In this document: piece by piece, positions 36,290 to 47,991 of the stretch | Layout of the letters: the number at the start of each line of letters is the position of its first letter | How positions within the stretch are numbered: the stretch's first letter is position 1 | Assembly (NCBI GenBank): GCA_017311185.1 | Contig: JAESUZ010003104.1 | Location: 1 to 64,000, forward strand | Direction: 5' to 3' | DNA length: 64,000 nucleotides | Origin: Proteles cristata cristata | Lineage: Eukaryota > Chordata > Mammalia > Carnivora > Hyaenidae | Made by a program: the position numbers and the translations under genes | The notes under the pieces: model-generated | Told to the model about the DNA's origin: nothing | Seen by the model: the letters and a program-made list of their open reading frames with translations, nothing else | Databases searched by the model: none

Positions 36290-36365
36290 TCTTGCCCAGG
36301 GTATGCTGCTGACATGCTGTGTGACCCTGGGCAAGTCCCTTCCCCTCTCTGGGCCCCAACCTTCC
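36290..36365 (+). mobile_element. MIR core fragment
   Basis: 'gctgtgtgaccctgggcaag' then 'tcccttcccctctctgggcc' is the conserved MIR core. Confidence 0.55.
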
Positions 36366-37508
36366 TGTCTGCTCAAGCAGAACTGGGTGAGAAGCTCCAA
36401 AAGCCAGAACCTATAAGAAAACTAGGATTCTGGATGAAGAGGTTGTACTGGGAGGCCCTGGACCTGCAGGGGCAATGAAGTCCAAGGTGGGAGGTAGGTT
36501 GGGGAGGGGATCCAGGCGAGAGAGGCAGAGTGGTGGCTCTGCCAGCAGCTGGCCACTGCTGGGAATCCCCAGGCTAAAGTTAACTCCGTGTTGGCTGAAA
36601 CCAGAACTCAGGGGTAACCAAAAGAGAGGAGTAAGGGGAAGAGAAACCCAGCCTGCAGCCAGCAGGGCGTGGGATGTGTGACAAACAAGGCCAGGTGTGG
36701 CCAGGGACTATGACAGGGGTAGTTTCAAGGCTATAGCCGGATGTTTGTGCAGCTCCCAGGTGGGGGTAGCAGAGCCCTCCCCCAACCCACCTCCTTTGGA
36801 GCCCTGGCTGGCTGTGGTGCTGCCCCCTGGCTGCTTCCCCAAGCTCAGCCCTGAGTCCTGGAGAGCCCAGCTTCAAGGGATCTAAGAACCAGCCAATGGT
36901 GGTCATCCATTGCCAGTAGGGCCCCAAGGAGAGGATGACCAAGGTCAACAGAGGGAATCAGCACAGGATTCCTCACCTCACAGAACACCAGCCTCACATC
37001 CTCCCAGCAGAAGAATGGACGGATGACAGGACCAGTGGGCAAGCACAAACAGCCTGACTTCCCAAGACCCCATGATTCCAAGGGGACTCAGAGAGACACA
37101 GTCCAGCCTTTCTGGAGGAAATTCATACTCTGTCCATAGACTGTTAATACACTTCCCCTTGTCCCTGAGTTCTGCTGGTAGAAATTCATCACCATCACAG
37201 CACACCCTATAGCAGCTTTCTAACAGCCATACATTCATCCAGCCAAATAAGCCTCAGCTCTAAATAGCCTTAGATAAGTGCTGTGGACCAATTCAACAGT
37301 AGGGGATGGTGGCACATAGGCAGCTGACAAGAGAAGTTCTCATCTGAGACCATCCTTGTGAAAAGGACATACATACAGTCATATTCAGAGAAAAGTCTAG
37401 AAGCATACACAACAAAATACTAACTGGAGTCATCTCTGGTAGTGAGACCAGACGTTTGCTTTATTTTCCTCTCCATTCTTTTCTGTATTTTCTGATTTCA
37501 AAGAAAAA
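36366..37508. other. Non-coding, nothing recognised
   Basis: Open frames on both strands up to 122 codons overlap each other and have no recognisable domain. Confidence 0.4.
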
Positions 37509-37522
37509 TGTGTTACTTTTAT

Positions 37523-37714
37523 TTTTTAATAATGTATTTATTTACTTAGAGAGAAGAAGGGGCAGAGAGAAAGGAGGGATAGAGAACCCCAAGTAGCTCC
37601 TGCTGTCAGTGCAGAGCCCAACATGGGGCTTGATCTCACAACTATGAGATTATGATCCGAGCCAAAATCAAGAATTGGACGCTCAGCCAAATGAGCCACC
37701 CAGGCACCCCAAAT
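37523..37714 (-). mobile_element. CAN-SINE, antisense, older
   Basis: Reverse complement begins GGGGTGCCTGGGTGGCTCAT. Target duplication TGTGTTACTTTTAT at 37509-37522 and 37715-37728 (14 of 14). Confidence 0.92.
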
Positions 37715-37728
37715 TGTGTTACTTTTAT

Positions 37729-38965
37729 AATCAGAAAACAAAACAAGAAATTGATTTAAGATCAACTATCCTCTAAAAATGGTGTATTGGAAGATTTGAA
37801 CAGCATCTGAAGTCTTGAATATGATGTTATCCCAGATAGGTCACAAGACATGATGTGACACACGTGAACATGTATCTTTGTCTCTCTATCCGTAATTACA
37901 TCCATACCTGTATCTGTGAGCTGGGGCTACCTGTGGCTGAAACTTTAGATAAGGTTGGTTTTCATTTTGCACACTGGACTTTTCTGGTTTCTCTACAGTG
38001 ATTATACATTTATTGTATAATTATAAAAAATGGGGTTTTTCTCACTTAAGGAAACATATTTATTTCAACACTTTACATCCAGCAAATATTTCTCGCTCAC
38101 CCACTATGCCCATGACCTGCCAGGTGTAGGGTTTGTGATAACATTAATGGAGAGATAGAGAACTGTGCCTCTTAGGCAATGGTACAACAGGAGACATGTA
38201 TATGGAAAGGTCATTACAGTACTAATATGGACTTCTTCCCCTAAATCTCAGGTCCTGTCTACATCCACAAGACTCTGTTCTAGCTACGGCTCCACACAGA
38301 GGCAGGAAGCAGAAGGGAAGTTGCTGAGCCACAAATAAAAGAAAGAAGGTATTCTGGGAGTGGTGAATGCATACCTAGCAGCAGGAATTTGGCAAGGAAG
38401 GTTAGAAGAAAGCAATTCCTTTTAAATCAGTTGAAAACAGAAGCAAACAAGAATTTAAGCAATTTCCACAAAGAGTAATAAAAAGCTTCCTATACACAAA
38501 GCAGATTAGTGTCGGGCAAGGTTAGTCCAGAACTGGCAGATGTGAAGGAAGGAAGCACCCTCTGAAGCAGACAAGAATAAACTTTGAGAATCTTCCTCAG
38601 TTCCTTGGACAGGAAGAATTATATAGTACGCATAGGTTGGAAGACCTAGGTTGACAAACTTCTCTGCCACACAGATGACAAGGTACCTTGGCAATCACTC
38701 CTTCTCCCCATGTTCTGATCTAGTCAGTATTGATCATATTAGTTGCTACCTCCTATGTCCATTATGCAGAATGCATGAGAAATGGGCATAAATCCCTTCC
38801 CAGTATTCCTGGTTTAATGAATCATAGAAACAGGTTAGAAATTGTTACTGGAGTCTCACTCTACAGTACCTATACTTTGCTAATTCTCTTCTAATATTAG
38901 TAACACAGTAACTTGTATATATGTCATTTCTTACATTTACAAAATCTCTAAAGAAACTCTACATT
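37729..38965. other. Non-coding, AT-rich; weak L2-like part
   Basis: The stretch 38085-38230 ('cagcaaatatttctcgctcacccactatgcccatgacctgccagg') looks like an L2 fragment on the + strand. Otherwise nothing recognised. Confidence 0.4.
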
Positions 38966-38978
38966 GAAAGTCACTGCC

Positions 38979-39311
38979 AATGAGAAACAATGAAATCTGG
39001 CCATGTGTAGCAACATGGATGGACCTTGAGGGTGTTATGCTGAGTGAAATAAGTCAGGCAGAGAAGGACAAATATCATATGTCTGCACGTATAGGAGGAT
39101 CAGGAGGAACTTGACAGAGGAACAAAGGGGAGAAGAAGGGGAGAAATGGTGGGGGAAAGGGAGAGAGGCAAACCATGAGAGACTCTTGAATGCTGACAAA
39201 AACTGAGGACTGATGGATGTGGGGGGAGGAGGGGATGGGCATGGAGGAGGACACTTGTGGGGATGAGCACTGGGTGTTATGTGGAAACTAATTTGACAAT
39301 AAACTATTTGT
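38979..39311 (+). mobile_element. 5'-truncated L1 (last ~330 bases)
   Basis: Matches the final part of ORF2 and 3' UTR of the L1s at 1562 and 14630. Target duplication GAAAGTCACTGCC (38966-38978) and GAAAGTCACTTCC (39379-39391), one mismatch. Confidence 0.93.
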
Positions 39312-39316
39312 AAAAA

Positions 39317-39382
<66 letters not shown>
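39312..39382 (+). repeat. (GAAA)n microsatellite grown from an L1 poly(A) tail
   Basis: About 17 GAAA units follow the L1 3' end directly and stop at its 3' target duplication. Confidence 0.95.
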
Positions 39383-39383
<1 letters not shown>

Positions 39384-39694
39384 TCACTTCCACCTATCTC
39401 TTCTATAAGTAACACGAGAACAGATAACAACAGAACAACTATGCCTCGGTTGTTCACTCCTCACTTTCTCCACAAGTTTTTAGCCCGATTCAGTGAGTCA
39501 GGTGCTGTGACCTAGAGCCCAAAAGAATAGAAATTCAACAGCTACCACTCCAGTCTTCTTGCTTCCTGCCTTAGCTGCCCTTTTCAGGACCCTCACTGAC
39601 AAAAAGAAAGATGTGGCTCCTTCCAAGTATGCAGACTGTTCATCTTACTCCCAGCTCAGGGCCAGGAAACTACAAGGCTCTCAATACACAATTT

Positions 39695-39866
39695 GAATGA
39701 GAGGAGAAGGAAGGAAGAGATGGAAGTGTGTACACATGATGATTGATGATGAATGGGTGGATGGATAAATGATGGATAGGTAGATTAGTAAGTGTATTGA
39801 TGGGTTCATGGGCAGGTTAGTTTGGGATGGGTGAATGGGTCGACAGATAGGTAGGTGGATAGATCC
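39695..39866 (+). repeat. Degenerate GGAT/ATGG tetranucleotide array
   Basis: Interrupted units of GATG, GGAT and AGGT. Imperfect and probably old. Confidence 0.6.
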
Positions 39867-40202
39867 TAACCATGAGAAACACAGAACCTTGACCTCTGGA
39901 AGCTCTGTGCACAGTGACTGAACCCAACACTTGGGTTCTGATGCTGATGCTGACTTGAGTGTGACCTTGGGGCCATCACCATCTTAATGTCCTTAAGTCT
40001 TGTCCCCTTACAGGCAACAAGGATGTCGGTCAGTACCTGCACCAACCACCTCACCAGCTCAGCTACTGGGAAGTCAACTGAAAGGACAGGCAGGCATGAA
40101 GATGCTTTCAGAACTCCACAGAGTTTCCCAGCTGCACTCTTGGTGTGGAAGGACCTTACAGGTCATTGAGCTGACTCCTTGCCAGAGGTTGGATCATAGC
40201 TT

Positions 40203-40432
40203 ATGAGAAGAGCTTGAGCTTGGAGCCTGGAGTCTGGAGCCCAGACAAACCTGGGTTATAGTCCTGGCTCCACCACTCTTCAAGTGCATGACCTTAAATA
40301 GGTGACTATCTTCTCTGTGTCCTCCTCTGTGATGTGCGGGTAATGATAGTGACACCCATCCCTTGGGGATGTGTGAGGATTCAGGAGAATAATTCTGGAA
40401 AGCTCTCAGCACAGCACCTGGCAGGGCTAAAA
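40203..40432 (+). mobile_element. MIR, long copy
   Basis: Nearly the whole element is present in order: 'ttgagcttggagcctggag', 'cagacaaacctgggttatag', 'ctggctccaccactc', 'catgaccttaaataggtgac', 'cctcctctgtgatgtgcggg', 'gtgtgaggattcagg' and 'agcacagcacctggca'. An adjacent fragment at 39,900-40,000 may be a second, poorer copy. Confidence 0.75.
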
Positions 40433-42030
40433 TAATGGACCTGCGATCTGCTGTCTGGAGTCACAAAAAAGAGGCTCAACTGCCTCCTCCCCATAGTAGG
40501 ATGCCCTGGAGGCCTGAGATGTTCTAGAATGTCTAACTCAGGAGTTCACAAAACCCTGAAATGTATCTGTATAAATGCACATTGTGGGGAGAGGTCCAGT
40601 GCTTTGTGCCTGGAGGTTAACCACATTGATCTAATTTAGGACCCTCATTTAGGAAACTGAGGCCAGAAGCTCACCCAAGAACAGTTGGTGGATCAGGGGA
40701 TAGCAAAGCACATAGGGATTCTGTTGACTGTGAGAACTTCCCTGCCCAGAAGCAGGGCCCTGCCTTAGAGCACAGGCCTGAAAGAGTGTCACTGTCACCT
40801 AAAGCAGCATGCACTAGGCAGAGGCTCCCAGGTTTGGGGGGGATGATAGGGATAGACACAGCGGGGACCACCATTTGGATGGAGCAGTGAATTGTGGGAG
40901 GATTTCAATTTTCTTTTTAAATTTGTCTCTCAAAATTTTTCTACTCTCAGAATAACATTAAAGTTGAGGGAGAATGAGGTAGTGGCTGGTGGAAAAACAA
41001 CTCGGCCCACTCCCCAGAGGCCTGCAGTTCTACTTCAGGAGCTTGTGTTAAAAAAAATAAACAACCAGAGTTCAAAACAAAAGGAGTTGATCAAACATGA
41101 GTGTGACGTGGTGCTGGCCAGAGGACATGGAAGGGATAATCCAGGAAGGAGATTGCTGAGCCTGGAAGAGATTTCACTCCTATGTCAGGGCCATCCTAGC
41201 AGAGAGATTGGGGTACCTCTGGGGGCTCCAGACTCCAGGCCCATGTGGACACAACAGGAAGTAGATGCACTACGGGGACACAGGTGTCAGCTCAGCCTAA
41301 GGAAGGATCATCTTTTTTGTTTTCTAAGTTCCTCTCAAAATAGAGTTTATTGGTCTTGGTCTTTAGTTTTAAAAATAATAACTGCTTACTGTAAACAACT
41401 TAAAAAGCAAAAAAAAAAAAAAAAAAGCATCCCTCGTACTTCACCCAGTGGAGCCAATGCTACTATTTTGATGTATATTTTAATCCTATCTTAATTGTAA
41501 ACTGTAACAATCATAAAATAAATGAAATACATCTGTCAGTTTAAATAGTAATAAAAAGAGTGGTAACAGTTGTACAACATTGTGAATGTACTAGATGACC
41601 GAATTGTTCATTATTAAATGGTGAACTCAACATGATGTGAACTTTCCATTAATTAGCCCCAGTCTCTGAAAGTGATCAGGACCTCAGGAGCCTTTGTGTT
41701 AGCTGTCTCTACACTTTTTTCAGTAGTTTTATGTCCTATGGGTGCCCTTGAACCAACTATTTTTCAGTTTTGCCTGTTTTTGAACTTCTTATAGATTCAG
41801 TGAGACTGCATGTGTTTTCTTTCTCTCTCTCAACACCGCGTCTTTGATATCCATGCATGGATATCCATCCATGCATGCTGACGAGGTTCTTTTTCATTGC
41901 GGGCGTGGAGAGGTCATCACCAGGCTTTCTGCCCTCTCCTGGATGACAATGGGCAGGTCTGCCCTCAGAGCCAGCCCACCAACACCTCTGGAGCCTCAAC
42001 TGAGGGTTGTTCTGGGGCTCTATCATCATT
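40433..42030. other. Non-coding, nothing gene-like
   Basis: A 200-codon open frame at 40892-41494 runs through a poly(A) tract (41410-41427) and has no domain. A weak antisense MIR piece may lie at 40635-40700. A 20-bp palindrome is at 41846-41865. Confidence 0.4.
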
Positions 42031-42040
42031 CAACCCATTG

Positions 42041-42273
42041 GAGTTTGTTTGTTTGCTTGTTTTTAATGTTTTCACTTATTTCTGAGAAAGAGAGAGAGAG
42101 AATGAGTAGGGGAGAGTCAGAGAAAGAGGGAGACTCAGAATCCAAAACAAGCTCCAGGCTCTGAGCTAGCTGTCAGCACAAAGCCCAATGCGGAGTTCAA
42201 ACCCACTAACCATGAGATCATGACCTGAGTCGAAGTCAGACGCTCAACCAACTAAACCACCCAGGTGTCCCTG
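42041..42273 (-). mobile_element. CAN-SINE, antisense, older
   Basis: Reverse complement shows GGACACCTGGGTGGTTTAG and the B-box region GGTTAGTGGGTTTGAAC. Target duplication CAACCCATTG at 42031-42040 and 42274-42283. Confidence 0.9.
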
Positions 42274-42283
42274 CAACCCATTG

Positions 42284-44420
42284 TTTTGATTTGTTTTGTT
42301 TTTTAAAATGGAGTCAGCTTAGTTTTTTTCTGATTCCAAAAAGGAATGCAAACATTCCTTTAAAGTAAAACAGAAGAAAAGTATAAAGAGTTGCCAGCAC
42401 AGTCTGGAGACTGTGGTGGTCATATCTAGTGTATGTCTTTCCAGATTTTACTTTGCATTTCACATAGACAACAAATAGATGATAGATGATAGGCAGACAA
42501 ATGGAGAGCTTTTTCTTTCTTCACTGAACAACACACCCACACAGGGGCAGGTAAAACTGGGTGTGCATCACACTTGTGCATCACACTTGTGAATGTGCAG
42601 CTCTAACACACTCAGAAGCTTGTCCCAGGACCCATCAAGTACCACAGTTTGCACAGGACACAGCCAATGCCCCTGACCTCCACCCTCATGAACATGTTCC
42701 ACCAATGACTTCTGGTTGACCATTGCCACATTGATCAAAGGTTATGCCTGTCTAAGGCTCTGGAAGCATGTTACAGACTGACTTCCAGAAAGGCACCACC
42801 CACCCCTCAGAGCCCTGAAGGCCCCCTGGAACCTAAGGAAGGGACAACATGGGCATAGACGGACAGCCACCTGAGGACACTGACCTCCTACCTGTCCCAC
42901 CCTGACTGCTGCTGTGCTCTGAGACAGGGGGCAGAGAGGGGCTCCAAGGTTTCTCCCCAGCTCCTGGGGGCACCCACTACAGGGTGGCCCCTCCTCAGGA
43001 GGTCTCAGACCCCTCTCCCCAATGGTTGCTCTGTGTCTCCTTGGCAGCACTGAGCTCCAGGTGGGAGAAGGCTCAGGGCTGTGAGCTTGGCCTCTAGCTA
43101 CTCTGGGGGTGCTGGTGTGGTATGAGGGCTATGAATGGGGTCTGTGGGCCAGGATCTGTGGGGTCTGCACATGTGGGGCTGTGGGAAGGCACAAGAGACC
43201 TGCTGCTGGTCCCCACAGTCAGGGCCCTGGGAGGGATTTGGTCTCCTCTGCCTCATAGCCTCTCAGTTTTTGAGGCCAGAGACTCGTCTGGCTTTCCTGG
43301 GGCAGCTGCCCTTGATGTGAAGGTTGGAAGGGAGACCCCCAGCCCCAATATCTCCAGAAGCACAGCCTGGGGCTCCCACCCTGGGAGGTGTCTCAAAACC
43401 TGGGCTGTCAGGTGCATCAGGGGCCCCAGGAACCCCAGGAACCAGAGAGAAGGTTGAGGGGTTTCACTGGGGAAAAGCAGGGACCTTAAAGACTGGGCTC
43501 TACCCATTCAGCTTTCACAGGAGAAACTGTGGCCTACAGGGGGCAAAGAGCTTGTCAGGGTAACATTGTGAGCTGCGGCACCAGATTCAAGGCTAGTGAT
43601 CTCTCCCACATGTCCACTCTCTGCTGGGCTCCAGACTCATGACCTACACCCTGAGACTCACCATCAACTACTCTGGACTGAACATCCCTCAGGGTCTGTA
43701 GTCAAGTCCAGAAAGTCAGGATTCTCCAGTCCAGGCCTCCCAGCCTCATTCTCCTCACTGGTCAACAGGCCCTAGTCTGGCTTGGCTCATGCAAACCCAG
43801 GTCCTGCCTACCTTCCTCTGAGCCTACAGAGCTGAAGCACATTCAAGACTGAGCATCACAGCCCAGTCCCTCAGCTTCTCACTCAAGATTCCACCAGCCA
43901 AGGTCCAGGCTCAGGGGCAATGCGCACAGGGAGCCTGTGTGATCTTTCTATAAGTAGGTCTCAGTCCCACCTTGAGCAGACAGCATACAAAGGGGCCATG
44001 GGAGTGGTGTCTGGTGCTTATTTGTTGTAAACATGAAGGATGCACAGTGTCTCAGAGAAAAAGCTGTCCTCTCCTATAGCCCTTCCTTCCAGGCCTCAGG
44101 GAACAGAGTGACCACACTGCCCCACACCTCACATCACAGGTCCCTCCTAATAGGCCATCCCCTCCACTCTCAACTTTCCCCTAGCCCAAGGGGCCTTGGG
44201 TCCCTCCTACACAGAGTAGCTCCGGCATCATGAGCTGACCTGAGGAGCACAACTGCCAATTGCTGAGTGGTTGAGAGCCCAGCCAGGCGACCATGGTGCA
44301 CAGTGCAGAGGTATCATCCACACGGGATGTCACCACCTCCCCTCACTGTCCTCCATGGGCCATAAAAGAGAGGTGTCCTGGCCACATTTCTGGTCAACGT
44401 TCCTGAGTATCCCGTACAAT
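42284..44420. other. Non-coding, nothing recognised
   Basis: GC-richer stretch around 42,750-43,560 with overlapping open frames on both strands but no domain. It could hold regulatory DNA; I see no motif that proves it. Confidence 0.4.
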
Positions 44421-44500
44421 GCACCACACACACACACACACACTCACATTCACACTCACACAAATGCACATGCACACACAAGTCACATCCTCATGCATAT
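44421..44500 (+). repeat. (CA)n microsatellite
   Basis: A CACACA run followed by an interrupted ACTCACATTCACAC-type region. Confidence 0.9.
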
Positions 44501-45229
44501 GCTCACACATTCACACATTGGTACAGGCACCAAAGATCAGACTGACAGTGCCCTCTAGTGCCTGCTGTTGTCCCTGCTCTAAAAGATCACAGTCAAACTG
44601 GTAATAACCACAGGAATCAGAAATTCTGATGTCCAAGTCTGGGAATATTATTCTCTCCTTTCACAGAGGGCGATGTGACTTGGCCAAGGCTTCACAGTGG
44701 ATAACATGGAGCCTTGGTCCCTGACTCCCAGGCCAGTGTTCTCACCCATGAGGCCTAGGTGCTCAGATTCCAGTTCATTCCAGTCCCAGGGTCATGCTAG
44801 AGCCCAAAGACTGGGCCTTCTCACAGGGGAGGGGCTGGGACTGAGGAGTGGAAGGTCTCAAACCCCCACCTTTCTCACATTAAAGGTGCACTTACCCCCA
44901 TAAGGGAAGAAAGCACATAGGAAGAGGAATTTCCAGACCATAGGGTCTCTGAAAGGAGTCTCCTCTGTGCTAGAAGGGAGGGAGTTGAGAAGGGAGGGGC
45001 CTGCATTTTACGGAAACAAAAAAATATGACAAACACCGACATAGACCTGCCACACAGAAGCAACACATGCTAACCTGTGGTTAACTAGCTCACTTCTTTT
45101 ACTAAGAGAAGAAAAACAATTGGTCAGGCTGGGCTCTACTTTTTTCACCCCCACCCCCAAATCCCATGCTCTCCCTACTTCCTGGAAAGAAACCAAACAC
45201 CATTAATTCCCCAGGAAGCAACTGATCTG
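44501..45229. other. Non-coding; one CTCF-like motif and a weak MIR piece
   Basis: TGCCCTCTAGTGC at 44549-44561 fits 12 of 13 positions of the CTCF core in reverse orientation. An antisense MIR-like piece is at about 44625-44700. No gene. Confidence 0.35.
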
Positions 45230-45655
45230 CTCCAAACCTGGCATTGCTTTAGGCCCTGGAGACACGACTATGGCCTCAGAGACCATGTCCCAGAGCAAGG
45301 TTCCAGTGGGTGGCAGAGTCCAGAGCAAATACATTACGCTGTAATATGTGGTATGATGAGTTTTATAGAAAAAGGAAGGGGTTAACAGGAGTCAGTGGCA
45401 ACTGTTAGTTTAGATGGTCAGGAGAAGCTATCCCTGAAGGAAGTGAGAGGACCAGCCCATGAAGGTGCCTTCAGATAACAGTGCTCCCTGCAGAAGGAAC
45501 ATTAAGAGCAAACACCCTGGAGTGGTATGTGCCTGACAAGTTGCTGGAACAGCAAGAAGACCAGTGTGACCCAATCCAAGGAAGGGCAGAAGGCAGGAGA
45601 GTCGGGTGTCCGTGGGGACCTGCAGCCTATGCTTAGCACCTTGCATTTTGTTCCA
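45230..45655 (+). mobile_element. L2 fragment
   Basis: 'ggtcaggagaagctatccctgaagg', 'gaacattaagagcaaacaccctgg' and 'gctggaacagcaagaagaccagtgtg' follow a common L2-family pattern. Its continuation is interrupted by the next SINE. Confidence 0.5.
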
Positions 45656-45660
45656 AGTTT

Positions 45661-45885
45661 ATTTTTTTTATTTTTAAGTTTATGTATTTATTTTTGAGAG
45701 AGAGAGAGAGAGAGAGAATGCATGGAGGAGGGGCAGAGAGAAAAGAGAAAAAGAGTGAATCCCAAGCAGGCTTCATGCTGTCATCACAGAGCCCAACTCT
45801 GGCTCATCTCAGCAACCTTGAGATCATGACCTGAGCCAAAATCAAGAGTCAGATACTTAACTGACTGAGCCACCCAGGTGCCCCG
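45661..45885 (-). mobile_element. CAN-SINE, antisense, older
   Basis: Reverse complement head GGGGCACCTGGGTGGCTCAG. Imperfect target duplication around TTGTTCCAAGTTT (45648-45660) and TTGTTCCAGTTTT (45886-45898). Confidence 0.9.
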
Positions 45886-45898
45886 TTGTTCCAGTTTT

Positions 45899-46718
45899 CA
45901 AATGTATCTGAACATCATGTTGACATTTTTCTGCTCCTTCTACCTTCCTACATATAACCACCTAGGCTCTAACCCTGAGCTCAGGGCTCATGTGTACCTG
46001 CCATCCCGGGAAATGGAAGAACATTTGGGCAGGTCCACACTCCTCCTTCACAAACACTGACCCAGGGAACCTCTGTGCATCTCTGGTGCACACCCCAGAC
46101 CTGGAACTGCAGGAACACATGGTGTCTATGTTCCTGCAACCACGGGGACATAGGGTGTCTATGTTCACTTTTACTAGCAGCTGCAGCCAGCTCTCTGGAG
46201 CAGCCAGACTAATTTACTGCCCGGTAACAGTCCACAGCCCCATTCCTCATGTTTGTGTCCTTCCTTGGGTTGTTGGTGCTTCCATGTTGTTGCCCCAGAG
46301 GTTTGCATCCCCCCACCCAGAGCCCACAACATTGAGAAACCACTGGTGAGTAAAGCCCATTGGCATCAATCAACAGTCACTAAGCCCTGCTGTCCTGGTC
46401 CCCATTCTGCCTGCCTAGTATGACTCTGGATTCAGGAGCCTCAGTTCCCATCACTCAGTCACTCAGTCACTTGGAGATCCCTGAGCCTGCCCTGCTGTCC
46501 TTGTCCTTGCTCACTTGATTGGGTCCCTGTGTGCTGGAGCCCCTCCTTGTGCTTCTAGTGGAGCCCTGGAACACCTCCTTGGGACCCACACTATAGGCAG
46601 AAGTTGGGCCAGTGATGTGTCCATAGCAGGGACCCCACCAGTTCACCTCTTGTGTTGGACCCAGATTCTAGGTCCTCCTGGATACAGAGAGAGAATTCTG
46701 AGTGGGCAATGGAGGGCA
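45899..46718. other. Non-coding, nothing recognised
   Basis: Triple ACTCAGTC units at 46455-46472 are a small simple repeat. No gene-like feature. Confidence 0.4.
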
Positions 46719-46731
46719 CCAGGTCCTTTTT

Positions 46732-46802
46732 CTTCTTTTTTTTAATGTTTGTTTATTTTTGAGAGACAGAGTATGAGCGAAGGAGGGGCAGAGAGAGAGA
46801 AA

Positions 46803-46850
<48 letters not shown>

Positions 46851-46950
46851 CTGAAGCAGTCTCCGGGCTCTGAGCTGTCAGCACAGAGCCTGATGTGGGG
46901 CTTGAACTTACAAAGAGCAAGATCATGACCTGAGCCACCCAGGTGCCCTG
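46732..46950 (-). mobile_element. CAN-SINE, antisense, with an internal CA microsatellite
   Basis: SINE tail (TTTTTTTAATGTTTG) at the left, head GGGCACCTGGGTGGCTCAG (reverse complement) at the right. The target duplication appears to be ACCAGGTCCT / ACCAGATCCT. A segment of the tRNA-like head is deleted: the part between 'gatcatgacctgag' and 'ccacccagg' is short. Confidence 0.85.
46804..46847 (+). repeat. (CA)n microsatellite inside the SINE
   Basis: About 21 CA units lie where the CT-rich part of the SINE would be. Confidence 0.93.
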
Positions 46951-47169
46951 AACCAGATCCTCCTTGATTATATAACCTTGAAGTTGCACAGTGACCAGAA
47001 AAGAGAAGAGCACTCATCTTGGGCAAGAGGATCTAAGCTTCTCTTAATTAGAATCAGCTTCCCTACTTCTGCTCCCTTAAAAAGGTAAAGAAATTTTGCA
47101 TCTTGAATCAGTTCTCAGGGGAATTTACCAATAGATTGGGGGAAAATCGATATCCACCACATTGAATCT

Positions 47170-47777
47170 TTCAGTCTTTCCTTCTTCCATTAATAGGTTT
47201 TAATACTTCATAATTAAGTTGTATGTAGACTTTCCCCCAAAGACAAGTGGCTTGGACATCTCTTTAGATTAATCCCCAGTTAACTGATATTTTTAATGAG
47301 TTGTAAATTGTAGCCTTCTCAAATGTCACTTTCTAATCATTGGCTGATGTATAGAGATATAATACATTTCTATATTTGAAATTGGATCTGATAAATCTGT
47401 TACACTTTATTATAGGTTCTATTAATTTATCTGTATGTTCTGTGGGATTTGCTACACATTGAAACATATCATCTGTGAATAACAACAATTTTATTTATAT
47501 TTTCTCAATTCTTATACATTTATTTCTTTGCCTTGCTTACTCCCTCTACTGGTACTGTCATACAGGTGCAACAGCAGGGAGGGAAATGGGCAGGCTTGTC
47601 TCTGTCACAAAGGGATGTTTTTAAACATTTCATTATGAAACATGAAGACTGATAAAATTTTCTTTAAAGATTCTCTCATAAATGAAGGAAGTTCTGTTAT
47701 ATTCCTTGTATGGTGTGTTTTTAAAAGTCATTTGTTGGATTTTATTCTATACTTTTTATGCATTTTATTATAAGGTG
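47170..47777 (-). mobile_element. Ancient L1 (antisense), left part
   Basis: Diverged reverse-strand L1 ORF2 sequence: 'catcatctgtgaataacaac', 'ttcttatacatttatttctttgcc'. It is cut by the younger L1 that begins at 47778 and continues at 54605. Confidence 0.6.
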
Positions 47778-47991
47778 TTTTTTTAAAATAGTTTATCGTC
47801 AAGTTGGTTTCCAAATAACACCCAGTGCTCATCTCCACAAGTGCCCTCCTCCATGCCCATCACCCCACTTCACCTACCATCCCATACCCATCAGTCCTCA
47901 GTTTGTTCTCAGCATTCAAGAGTCTCTCATGGTTTGCCTCCCTCCTTCTCCCCATCTACTTCCCCCCTTCTTATCCCCCATGGTCCTCCGT

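Noticed and set aside
39312..39382. Regular spacing of repeats considered as a CRISPR-like or satellite array
   Set aside because: It is a simple tetranucleotide microsatellite at an L1 tail.
40892..41494. 200-codon open frame with a lysine run
   Set aside because: It reads through a poly(A) tract and into AT-rich DNA; no domain or homology and no promoter. Probably chance.
42742..43563. Overlapping open frames in a GC-richer stretch, considered as an exon
   Set aside because: Frames exist on both strands with no domain, no consistent splice sites and no recognised protein.
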